A DNA stretch of 10,172 nt from positions 1 to 10,172 of the forward strand of contig CAYLPT010000001.1 of NCBI GenBank assembly GCA_964385645.1. Direction: 5' to 3'. This DNA comes from CAYLPT01 sp964385645. Its GTDB lineage: Bacteria; Armatimonadota; Hebobacteria; Hebobacterales; Hebobacteraceae. A program made the translations under genes and the position numbers. Under the pieces are notes generated by a model. It did no database searches. It was not told the DNA's origin and saw only the letters and a list, made by a program, of their open reading frames with translations. Positions 1 through 6,282 of this stretch are shown piece by piece; within the stretch, counting starts at the first letter, position 1, and every line of letters starts with the position of its first letter.

Positions 1-142
1 CGCCCACGAACATCATACACGCCCGAGGGTGCCCCTCCCCGGGGACCGCGTGAGTCCGCCCCTGACTGAGCCGGCACAGGGTGCAGCGCCGGATGCGCGC
101 GTGCAGCTCCTCCAGCTCGTCGGCCGGATCAGAGGAGGCCAA
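1..142 (-). CDS. Family-4 uracil-DNA glycosylase, N-terminal part (cut by window edge)
   Basis: Reading leftward from a TTG at 142-140 gives 47 codons, open to the window edge. The product has an acidic and leucine-rich start, then CTLCRL (residues 20-25), GRTHAV (28-33), GEGHPRA (35-41) and MMFVG (43-47). This order matches the N-terminus of the [4Fe-4S] family-4 uracil-DNA glycosylases, which excise uracil from DNA. C20 and C23 would be the first two cluster ligands. The catalytic GE-PG motif should start in the next codons, outside the window. The frame holds no ATG before the MM pair at residues 43-44, so TTG is the likely start. It sits 10 bases after an AGGAG inside dapA and overlaps the dapA end by 14 bases, so translation is probably coupled. 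The family call is firm from the motif string; the exact start is inferred. It is the last visible gene of the lysine operon. Confidence 0.85.
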   Translation of the reverse strand, partial: MASSDPADELEELHARIRRCTLCRLSQGRTHAVPGEGHPRACMMFVG

Positions 143-157
143 GCGCGTGCAGCTCCT
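97..157. repeat. 15-bp direct repeat across the dapA / uracil-DNA glycosylase junction
   Basis: GCGCGTGCAGCTCCT occurs at 97-111 and again at 143-157, 46 bases apart start to start. On the coding strand each copy encodes Glu-Leu-His-Ala in its own gene: near the end of dapA and near the start of the glycosylase. The dapA copy also supplies the AGGAG upstream of the TTG start. Confidence 0.7.
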
Positions 158-1010
158 GTCGGAGCGCTGCCACACACCCCTCCGTAGCTGGCAGCAGTGG
201 CATGCGAGGCCGGCCGTCGGCCACCCCGAGCAGCTCCAGGGCGGCCTTGACGGGCACCGGGTTGGGCTCGAGGAAGAGCGCCCTGGCGATGGGCAGCAGC
301 CGGAAGTGGATCTCCCGCGCTTCGGCGAGCTTGCCGGCGAGGACAAGCTCGACCATGCGCTGCCACTCCCCGGGGAGGATGTGCGAGTCCGCGAGGATCC
401 CGCCCACCCCGCCGAGACAGCAGATGGAGAAGGTGAGATCACCGTCCCCGCTCAACACCGCGAACCCGGGCTCGGCTAGCCGCAGGATGTCGGCCACCTG
501 CTGCAGGTTGCCGCTGGCCTCCTTCACCCCGACGATGTTGGGCGCCCGGGAGAGCGCCGCCGTGGTCTCCGCCTCCATGTTCACCCCGGTGCGCTTGGGG
601 ATGTTGTACAGGATGAGCGGCAGGGAGGTCGCCTCGGCGACCTGGGTGAAGTGGGCGATTAGGCCGGCCTGGGTGGGCCGGTTGTAGTAGGGGCAAATCA
701 GAAGCGCCGCGTCGGCGCCCGCGTCCTCGGCGTGCTTGGTGAGCTCGATCGCCTCCTGCGTGCTGTTGGAGCCGGTCCCCGCGATGACCGGCACCCGGCC
801 CGCCACCTGTGCTATCACCACCTCGACCACGCGCCGGTGCTCCTCGTGAGTCAGGGTGGCCGACTCCCCGGTGGTGCCGCACGGGACCAGCCCGGCCGCG
901 CCGCCCTCGAGCAGGTAGTCCACCACCCGCCGCAGCGCGGCCTCGTCAACCGACTGGGCCGAGAACGGCGTGATGTTCGGCACGTAGACGCCTCTCAGCT
1001 CGATCGCCAC
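129..1010 (-). CDS. dapA: 4-hydroxy-tetrahydrodipicolinate synthase
   Basis: A cytosolic TIM-barrel lyase that condenses pyruvate with aspartate semialdehyde, the first committed step to diaminopimelate and lysine. The 293-residue length is normal. CGTTGES (residues 44-50) holds the pyruvate-site threonines T46 and T47. PYYNRPTQ holds Y109, YNIPKRTG (135-142) holds Y135 and the substrate-binding R140, and GVKEASG holds the Schiff-base lysine K163. These sit at the E. coli DapA positions plus two, so the enzyme should be active. The later GGI-VSV segment reads GGVGGILADSHILPG, closer to the Gram-positive type. The start is a GTG, chosen because GGAGGAGG (1019-1026) lies 8 bases before it and MAIELRGVYVPNITPF is the usual N-terminus. 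It begins 25 bases after the aspartate kinase stop, and its end overlaps the uracil-DNA glycosylase start. Confidence 0.97.
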   Translation of the reverse strand: MAIELRGVYVPNITPFSAQSVDEAALRRVVDYLLEGGAAGLVPCGTTGESATLTHEEHRRVVEVVIAQVAGRVPVIAGTGSNSTQEAIELTKHAEDAGADAALLICPYYNRPTQAGLIAHFTQVAEATSLPLILYNIPKRTGVNMEAETTAALSRAPNIVGVKEASGNLQQVADILRLAEPGFAVLSGDGDLTFSICCLGGVGGILADSHILPGEWQRMVELVLAGKLAEAREIHFRLLPIARALFLEPNPVPVKAALELLGVADGRPRMPLLPATEGCVAALRQELHALGLL

Positions 1011-1035
1011 GCCTCTCGCCTCCTCCGCGGGCTTC

Positions 1036-2292
1036 CTAGATCACGAGCTTGTCGTGCAGGAGGCTCACCGCCCGCTTGCGCATCGGCTCCGGCACCAGGT
1101 AGGAGAGGCTGATCTCGTCCCGGCTCGAGCCGTGCACCTCGATCCCCGCCCGCGACAGCGTCTCCTCGCTGCGCTGGGCCCATTCCTCCAGCCGGCCCCG
1201 CAGCGCCTCCCCCACCACCGACACCAGCGCGAAATCCCCCTCGTTCACCTCCGCCGACACCCCGCGGGAGGCCAACACCTGCCGCACGATGCCCCCCACA
1301 TCCCGATACTTGAGCGGCCGCACCGCGAACCGGGTTCCCGCACCCTCGCTCGCCACTTGGTAGTAGGTGAGCCGGCGCCGCTCCAGCCGCTCTCCTATCT
1401 GCAGCGCGAGCCGCGGCTCCTCCCCCTCCAGGTCCACCACCAGCAGGCTCCCCTGGTCGGCGACCGCGGTCACCCGGTCGTCCGCCGCGGCCGCGCGGGA
1501 GGCCCCCACCTGGGTGCCCGGGCTGTCGGCCTCCCGGAAGCTGCGCACGGTGAGGGGGATGCTGTGCCTGCGCGCCATCTCGGCGGCCTGCTGCTGGAGC
1601 ACCTCCGCCCCCAGTCGGGACATGGCCACACACTCGTCATAGGTGAGCTGGGGGATCGTCCGCGCCGGGGCCGCCCCTTCCTCCAGGCTCCGGGGGTTAG
1701 CGGTCATCACCCCGTCCACCTCCTTGAACACCTGGAGGGGCACCACATCGAGCTCCTCGCCGAAGGGCAGGGTGGGCGTCTCGTTGATCACTCGCGCCAG
1801 GGCCACCGCCGTGTAGTCGCTCCCCCCCGCCCCCAGGGTGGTGATCTCGTGGTTGCGGGTGTTGCCCTGGAAGCCGGCCACGAAGACCATGTAGCCCTCT
1901 TGGAGCGCCTCCAGGAGGAGCCGGGGCTCGATGCTCACGATGTGCGCGTGCCCGTAGAAGGCGTCGGTCACCAGCCCCGCCTGCCCGCCGCTGAAGGCGA
2001 TGGTCTCATAGCCCTTGGCTCGCAGCAGGTGGGCCATCGCCACCGTGGAGATGATCTCCCCGCACGACATAAGGAGATCCAGCTCTCTGGGCTGGATCTC
2101 CGGGTGGATGCGCCTGACGGTCCTCACCAGCTCCACCGTCGAGTAGGGCTGCCCCTCTCGCCCCATCGCCGACACGACGACCACGGGACGCAGGTTCCGG
2201 TCGCGCGCCTCCATGATCCGCTCCGCGGTCAGGAGCTGGTTGGCCTCCGACTCCACGCAGGTCCCGCCGAACTTCTGCACGACCACCTTCAT
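1036..2292 (-). CDS. Aspartate kinase (divergent, DapG-like)
   Basis: The family phosphorylates aspartate to aspartyl-4-phosphate, the entry step to lysine, threonine and methionine. The 418 residues comprise an amino-acid kinase domain (about 1-255) and two C-terminal ACT domains (about 280-418), as in Bacillus DapG-type enzymes. Family signatures present are VQKFGGT (5-11, with K7), VVSAMGR, DLLMSCGEIIS (72-81, with E79), AGFQG and VDGVMTANPR (192-201). The second ACT domain ends in a typical EISLSYLVPE...AVSLLHDKL pattern. Several normally invariant positions differ. KFGGTS is KFGGTC (C12), GRGGSD is GAGGSD (A155), the TD of TDVDG is KE (190-191), and HPRA is QQQA. About ten extra residues lie near 166-186. 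The ATG start has GGAG 7 bases upstream. The asd and dapA flanks support an aspartate-pathway role, but activity and regulation cannot be assumed. Confidence 0.88.
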   Translation of the reverse strand: MKVVVQKFGGTCVESEANQLLTAERIMEARDRNLRPVVVVSAMGREGQPYSTVELVRTVRRIHPEIQPRELDLLMSCGEIISTVAMAHLLRAKGYETIAFSGGQAGLVTDAFYGHAHIVSIEPRLLLEALQEGYMVFVAGFQGNTRNHEITTLGAGGSDYTAVALARVINETPTLPFGEELDVVPLQVFKEVDGVMTANPRSLEEGAAPARTIPQLTYDECVAMSRLGAEVLQQQAAEMARRHSIPLTVRSFREADSPGTQVGASRAAAADDRVTAVADQGSLLVVDLEGEEPRLALQIGERLERRRLTYYQVASEGAGTRFAVRPLKYRDVGGIVRQVLASRGVSAEVNEGDFALVSVVGEALRGRLEEWAQRSEETLSRAGIEVHGSSRDEISLSYLVPEPMRKRAVSLLHDKLVI

Positions 2293-2320
2293 GCCGTCGC
2301 TCCGCTTCCCCGGCGCCCGC

Positions 2321-3457
2321 TCACGCCGCCGCCCTGCCCGACCGGCGCGCCTTCAGCAGGCCCATCTCGATCATCTTCTCGGCGATCTGGATCGCGTTCA
2401 GGGCCGCCCCCTTGCGCAGGTTGTCGGACACGATCCAGAGGTTCAGCCCATGCTCGACGGTGTCGTCCCGCCGGATGCGTCCCACGAACACCTCGTCCCG
2501 GCCCGAGGCCTCCAGGGGGGTCGGATAGACGGCCCCCTCGGGGTCGTCAACGACCACCACCCCCGGCGCCCGCTCCAGGAGCTGCCGCGCCTGTTCGGGG
2601 GAGATGGGCCGCTCGAATTCGAGGTTGACCGCCTCCGCGTGGGCGTTGAACACCGGCACGCGCACGGTAGTCGCGGTGACCCGCAGCTCGGGCTCGCCGA
2701 GGATCTTGCGGGTCTCCCGCACCAGCTTCATCTCCTCCTTCGTGTAGCCGTCCTCGACGAAGCTGGAGATGTGGGGGATCAGGTTACCGGCGATGGGATG
2801 GGGGAACAAGGTGGCGTCGTCCACCACCTCCCTGCAGGCGCGGCAGGCGGCCTCGATCACCTCCTGCAGAACCTGCTCCGGCGGCCCCGACTGGGCGGCG
2901 GGCAACACCCGCTCGCACATCGCCGCCATCTCCCGCCGAAGTTGCTCGACCGGGTCGCTGCCCTGCTTGGAGGTCCCTCGCCCAGATACCGACTGGTAGG
3001 TTGCCACCACGGCGCGCTTGACCCGCGCCGCGTCGTGGAGGGGCTTGAGCGCGACCACGAACTGGATGGTCGAGCAGTTCGGGTTCGCGATCAGCCCCTT
3101 GTGCGCCCGCAGCGCCTCGGGGTTCACCTCGGGCACCACCAGGGGCACCTCCGGGTCCAGCCGAAAGGCGTCGCCGTTGTCTATCACGATCGCCCCGCGC
3201 TTGGCGGCCAGGGGGCCGAAGTGTCCCTCCCGCTCGTCACCCCCCGCGAAGAAGGCTACGTCAATGTCGTCGAAGGCCTCCTCGCTGGCGACCTCCACGT
3301 GATAGGTGTCGCCGTCCACGGTGATGTCCCGCTCGCGGGTGGCGAGGACGCGGAGGCTGGAGATGGGGAATCGGCGCTGCTTGAGCACCCGCAGCATCTC
3401 CCGGCCCACCGCCCGCGCTCCCACCACCGCGACCCGGAACCCGCTGCTGCTGCTCAT
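2321..3457 (-). CDS. asd: Aspartate-semialdehyde dehydrogenase
   Basis: Reduces aspartyl-4-phosphate to aspartate semialdehyde with NADPH, in the cytosol. It has 378 residues, against about 330-345 in Gram-positive relatives. Visible motifs are VVPEVNPEAL (107-116), NPNCST with catalytic C128, QSVSGRG with Q155, PHPIAGNLIPHI (219-230), DGYTKEEM...ETRKIL, and RVPVFNAHAEAV with R266 and the acid/base H273. Oddities: the nucleotide loop, usually GATGAVG, is GARAVG (13-18), one residue short; GGSVS is GGDERE (72-77); DNSSAF is DNGDAF (93-98). About 28 extra residues follow the QSVSG segment, roughly 161-215. First gene of the operon, 28 bases before aspartate kinase. The ATG at 3457 is chosen; a TTG two codons earlier (3463) sits 6 bases after AAGGAG and is equally plausible. 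Upstream in-frame codons add a non-homologous tail. Confidence 0.94.
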   Translation of the reverse strand: MSSSSGFRVAVVGARAVGREMLRVLKQRRFPISSLRVLATRERDITVDGDTYHVEVASEEAFDDIDVAFFAGGDEREGHFGPLAAKRGAIVIDNGDAFRLDPEVPLVVPEVNPEALRAHKGLIANPNCSTIQFVVALKPLHDAARVKRAVVATYQSVSGRGTSKQGSDPVEQLRREMAAMCERVLPAAQSGPPEQVLQEVIEAACRACREVVDDATLFPHPIAGNLIPHISSFVEDGYTKEEMKLVRETRKILGEPELRVTATTVRVPVFNAHAEAVNLEFERPISPEQARQLLERAPGVVVVDDPEGAVYPTPLEASGRDEVFVGRIRRDDTVEHGLNLWIVSDNLRKGAALNAIQIAEKMIEMGLLKARRSGRAAA

Positions 3458-3469
3458 GCTCAACCCACG

Positions 3470-3475
3470 CTCCTT
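3470..3475 (-). promoter_or_regulatory. Ribosome binding site of asd
   Basis: AAGGAG on the minus strand. It lies 12 bases before the ATG at 3457 but only 6 before an in-frame TTG at 3463. The spacing therefore favours the TTG, while codon preference favours the ATG. The two starts differ by two residues. Confidence 0.6.
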
Positions 3476-3489
3476 GACTCTGGTGGGCG

Positions 3490-3519
3490 ATGATAGCACC
3501 GGGCTTTCGGCCCTGTCAA
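3490..3519 (-). promoter_or_regulatory. Sigma-70 type promoter of the asd-lysine operon
   Basis: On the minus strand, a perfect TTGACA (3514-3519) and TATCAT (3490-3495, five of six matches) are separated by 18 bases. Transcription would start near 3483, leaving a 5' leader of only about 20-26 bases before asd. That leaves no room for a lysine riboswitch or attenuator. The spacer contains a small GGGC-CGAAA-GCCC inverted repeat, which could be a hairpin or an operator half; that is speculation. Confidence 0.8.
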
Positions 3520-3598
3520 GCTGAGCGGTCGCGCGCGCCGCCGGGCAGGGCGCGGACGCCAGGGGGCCGGTTAGCTGACAAAGGAGAGCGAGCGTCGG

Positions 3599-3627
3599 TT
3601 GACACCGCCACGGCTGCGGCCTACCAT
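3599..3627 (+). promoter_or_regulatory. Sigma-70 type promoter of the PfpI-like lipoprotein gene
   Basis: A perfect TTGACA (3599-3604), a 17-base spacer and TACCAT (3622-3627, four of six matches). A start near 3634 gives a leader of about 60 bases. AGGAGG (3685-3690) then lies 5 bases before the ATG at 3696. This promoter diverges from the asd promoter, with about 80 bases between the two -35 boxes, so a shared regulator is possible. Confidence 0.7.
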
Positions 3628-3695
3628 GGAGAGCGGTGCTCGGCCCGTCTCACGCCGCGGTCGGGACACAATCCTGATTCCCACAGGAGGAACCC

Positions 3696-4352
3696 ATGAC
3701 CACGCGCATCGCCATCGCTCTCCTCTGCGCGGCGGCTGCGGCCCCGCTGCTCGCCGCCGGCTGCCGGGAGCCCGCGGAGCTGCCTGCCGCGCCGCAGGAG
3801 GTGGGCCCCGGGGAGCTCGCCGGGCTCCGCGTCGCCGTGCTCATCGCCGAGGGCTTCCACGACGGAGAGACCCTGGAGCCCATCGCCTACCTGAGCGAGC
3901 GGGGGGCCGCCATCACGGTGCTCGGCCCCGAGGTCGGGGAGCCCAAGGCCTACAACAGCGACACCCGGGTGACCATCGAGATGCCGGTGAGCGAGGCCCG
4001 GGCGGAGGACTTCCACGGGCTCATCCTGCCCGGCGGCCAGGGCCCGGCCCGCCTGCGAGAGCACCCGCCGGCGGTGGACTTCGCCCGCGCCTTCGTCGAG
4101 AGCGGCAAGCCCGTGGCCGCCATCTGCCACGGCCCGCAGCTCCTGGTGACCGCGGGGGTGGTGGCGGGCCGCCGTATGACCGGCGTGGGCGGCATCGCCG
4201 CCGAGCTGCGCGCCGGGGGGGCGGAGTACCTGGACCAGGAGGTGGTGCGCGACGGCAACCTCATCACCTCCCGCACCCCGCCCGACCTGCCGGCCTTCAA
4301 CGCCGCCATCGCCCAGGCGCTCCGGGAGCTGAAGCAGCAGCTCGCACTCTGA
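3696..4352 (+). CDS. PfpI/DJ-1 superfamily protein, predicted lipoprotein
   Basis: A 218-residue class-I glutamine amidotransferase-like protein of the PfpI/YhbO type. Relatives are described as proteases, deglycases or stress proteins, so the substrate is uncertain. Residues 1-22 form a lipoprotein signal (TTR, a hydrophobic stretch, then LLAAGC with lipidation at C23), predicting a membrane-anchored extracytoplasmic protein. The domain spans about 42-212. It has LILPGG (109-114), AAICHGPQLL (141-150) with nucleophile C144 and H145, GAEYLDQEVV (175-184) and SRTPPDLPAFN (192-202), all close to YhbO. The conserved acid that polarises the nucleophile (the Glu of FED-E) aligns with H55 in EGFHDGE (52-58), so the catalytic acid seems replaced, though E52 or E58 could substitute. 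The start is set by the AGGAGG 5 bases upstream and by the signal peptide. It is probably transcribed from the promoter at 3599-3627. Confidence 0.9.
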   Translation: MTTRIAIALLCAAAAAPLLAAGCREPAELPAAPQEVGPGELAGLRVAVLIAEGFHDGETLEPIAYLSERGAAITVLGPEVGEPKAYNSDTRVTIEMPVSEARAEDFHGLILPGGQGPARLREHPPAVDFARAFVESGKPVAAICHGPQLLVTAGVVAGRRMTGVGGIAAELRAGGAEYLDQEVVRDGNLITSRTPPDLPAFNAAIAQALRELKQQLAL

Positions 4353-4382
4353 GCCGCGCCCCTGCTTGACGCCGAGGGGGAA

Positions 4383-4425
4383 GCCCGCCCGCGACGCAGA
4401 ATACTTTCCCGGGCCGCGGGCGGGC
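4383..4425 (+). terminator. 11-bp inverted repeat between the lipoprotein and R3H/AAA genes
   Basis: GCCCGCCCGCG (4383-4393) and CGCGGGCGGGC (4415-4425) are perfect complements around a 21-base loop. The loop holds the only A/T-rich patch of the gap (CAGAATACTTT). No T-run follows, so a canonical intrinsic terminator is not shown. It could end the upstream transcript or act as a leader structure 15 bases before the next ATG. Confidence 0.45.
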
Positions 4426-4440
4426 CGCGTCCCCTGACCG

Positions 4441-5964
4441 ATGCCAGAGCTCAGAATCACAGACGACCTCGACGAGCTCTTCCAGGCCCTGCCGCCCCAT
4501 CTCGAGGCCCGCCTGAGAGAGCTCAATCGCCGCGACGACCTGCTGGAGGTCGTCCTCGACCTCGGCCGGGAGCCCGAGGCGCGCTTCCCCGGCGAGGCCG
4601 TGTCCCTCTCATCCAGCCCGGTCACCCGCGAGGACCTCGAGTATACCGTCGCCCGCGTCGGGGCCTTCAGCGACGACAACCGCGCCGGCATCGAGCGCAC
4701 CCTCCACCGCATCTCGGCCATCCGCAACCGCCAGCGCCGCATCGTCGGGCTGACTTGCCGCATCGGCCGCTCCGTCTACGGCACCGTGGACATCATCCGC
4801 GACATCGTCGAGAGCGGCCGCAGCATCCTGCTGCTCGGCCGGCCCGGCATCGGCAAGACCACCAAGCTCCGGGAGGTCGCCCGGGTCCTGGCCGACGAGC
4901 TGAACAAGCGCGTCGTGATCGTGGACACCAGCAACGAGATTGCCGGGGACGGCGACATACCCCACCCCGGCATCGGCCGCGCCCGCCGCATGCAGGTCCC
5001 CCGCCCCGACCTGCAGCACGCGGTGATGATCGAGGCGGTCGAGAACCACATGCCCGAGGTGATCGTCATTGACGAGATCGGCACCGAGGCGGAGGCCCTC
5101 GCCGCCCGCACCATCGCCGAGCGCGGGGTGCAGCTCATCGGCACCGCCCACGGCAACACCCTCGACAACCTGCTCATGAACCCCACCCTGTCCGACCTCG
5201 TGGGGGGCATCCATGTCGTCACCCTCAGCGATGAGGAAGCGCGCCGGCGCGGCACCCAGAAGACCGTCCTCGAGCGCAAGGCCCCGCCCACCTTCGACAT
5301 CGTCGTCGAGATCATGGAGATCAACAAGCTCGCCATCCACCAGGACACCGCCGAGGTGGTGGACAGCTACCTGCGGGGCCTGGTCTGTCCGCCCGAGATC
5401 CGCATGCTGCGCGCCGACGGCGAGGTCGAGACCATCGCCGCCGAGCAGCCCTCCCCCGCCGAGCCCGGCCGCCTGCCCTCGTTCGAGGGCGCCGGCCGCC
5501 GGGAGCTGCCCGTCGGCCGGCCCCTGCGCGTCTTCCCCTATGGCGTCGGCCGCAACAAGATCGAGCGCGCCCTCCACGACCTGGGCCTCCAGGCAGATAT
5601 CGTCAAGCACGCGCGGGAGGCCGATGTCATCCTCACCCTCAAGGCCCACTATCGGCGCGACCCCACCCGCTTCGACGTGCCCGGCCACCACCTGCCGGTG
5701 CACATCGTTCGCTCCAACACCTACCACCAGATACTGGGCGCCATCCGCGAGATGTTCCACCTCAGCAGCCTCACCGCCGAGGAGCGCGCCCTCCAGGAGG
5801 CGCAGGCGGCCATCGAGCACGTGCTCGAGACCTCCGAGCCCATCGAGCTCACCCCCCAGGGCCCCTACCTGCGCCGGCTCCAGCACCAGCTCGCCAGCCA
5901 GTTCGAGCTGCACTCCGACAGCGTCGGCGCCGAGCCCAGGCGCCGCGTCCGCATCACGAAGTAG
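4441..5964 (+). CDS. R3H domain AAA ATPase (Ycf45-like)
   Basis: A 507-residue cytosolic ATPase of the family found in cyanobacteria, algal plastids (Ycf45) and various thermophiles. Its ATPase core also resembles SpoIIIAA. The cellular role is not established; nucleic-acid binding is inferred from the R3H domain. An N-terminal helical segment starts with ITDDLDELFQALPP. The ATPase domain (about 100-300) has Walker A GRPGIGKTT (133-141, K139), VDTSNEIAGDGD (161-172), Walker B EVIVIDEI (206-213, D211/E212), GTAHGNT (234-240) and an arginine-rich stretch at 268-280. A linker at 335-358 is rich in proline and glycine. A further conserved domain follows (360-440), then the R3H region, where R478 and H482 in RRLQH form the R-x3-H signature. 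No Shine-Dalgarno sequence precedes the ATG, although the N-terminus matches the family. Initiation may depend on the leader hairpin, be leaderless, or be coupled. Confidence 0.9.
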   Translation: MPELRITDDLDELFQALPPHLEARLRELNRRDDLLEVVLDLGREPEARFPGEAVSLSSSPVTREDLEYTVARVGAFSDDNRAGIERTLHRISAIRNRQRRIVGLTCRIGRSVYGTVDIIRDIVESGRSILLLGRPGIGKTTKLREVARVLADELNKRVVIVDTSNEIAGDGDIPHPGIGRARRMQVPRPDLQHAVMIEAVENHMPEVIVIDEIGTEAEALAARTIAERGVQLIGTAHGNTLDNLLMNPTLSDLVGGIHVVTLSDEEARRRGTQKTVLERKAPPTFDIVVEIMEINKLAIHQDTAEVVDSYLRGLVCPPEIRMLRADGEVETIAAEQPSPAEPGRLPSFEGAGRRELPVGRPLRVFPYGVGRNKIERALHDLGLQADIVKHAREADVILTLKAHYRRDPTRFDVPGHHLPVHIVRSNTYHQILGAIREMFHLSSLTAEERALQEAQAAIEHVLETSEPIELTPQGPYLRRLQHQLASQFELHSDSVGAEPRRRVRITK

Positions 5965-6012
5965 CGGGGAACGAGCGGCAACGGCCCGGGCTTGCGCCTT
6001 GGGCCCGAGACT

Positions 6013-6029
6013 GCCCTGTTCTCCAGGGC
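6013..6029 (+). terminator. Possible terminator hairpin after the R3H/AAA gene
   Basis: A perfect 6-bp stem (GCCCTG / CAGGGC) with a 5-base TTCTC loop, 49 bases after the stop codon. There is no U-tract downstream, so termination is only suggested by position. Confidence 0.3.
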
Positions 6030-6182
6030 CGGCGTTCTCACACCCGCCTCCTGCCCATTGTACACCGTCTGCTCTGCCCCGCCGGCGTGCCGCCGAAGCC
6101 CTCGACCCTACCGCCCCCCCCGTGGCTCGGGCCGTCAGACGCCAGACGCGCCGTGGTCCGCCCTGCCCCCTTGCAGCCCACC

Positions 6183-6211
6183 TTGACGGCACGGGCCCGG
6201 CGAGGTGGATT
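6183..6211 (+). promoter_or_regulatory. Weak promoter candidate for the 68-residue protein
   Basis: TTGACG (five of six matches), a 17-base spacer, then TGGATT, which matches the -10 consensus at only three positions. A start would fall about 70 bases before the ATG at 6290. The spacing is right but the -10 box is poor. Confidence 0.25.
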
Positions 6212-6275
6212 TCACTTGATCGTGCTGTGGCATCTCGCTGAGCGATGACCTCGAGCCGGGCGGGGCGGCCTGTGC

Positions 6276-6282
6276 AGGAGGT
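6276..6282 (+). promoter_or_regulatory. Ribosome binding site that sets the start at 6290
   Basis: AGGAGGT lies 7 bases before the ATG at 6290. It is the best match in this part of the window and argues against the upstream in-frame ATG at 6245. Confidence 0.75.

Noticed and set aside
13..366. A 117-codon minus-strand frame over the dapA end and left edge
   Set aside because: It is in a different phase from both dapA and the uracil-DNA glycosylase and reads as Arg/Pro/Ala-rich noise.
1054..2628. A 524-codon open frame antisense to aspartate kinase
   Set aside because: It is a GC-rich shadow with His/Pro/Arg-heavy composition and no family resemblance. The minus-strand kinase and asd are clearly the real genes.
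4366..4402. TTGACG (4366-4371) with CAGAAT (4397-4402) as a promoter for the R3H/AAA gene
   Set aside because: The spacer is 25 bases, well beyond the 16-19 that sigma-70 promoters use.
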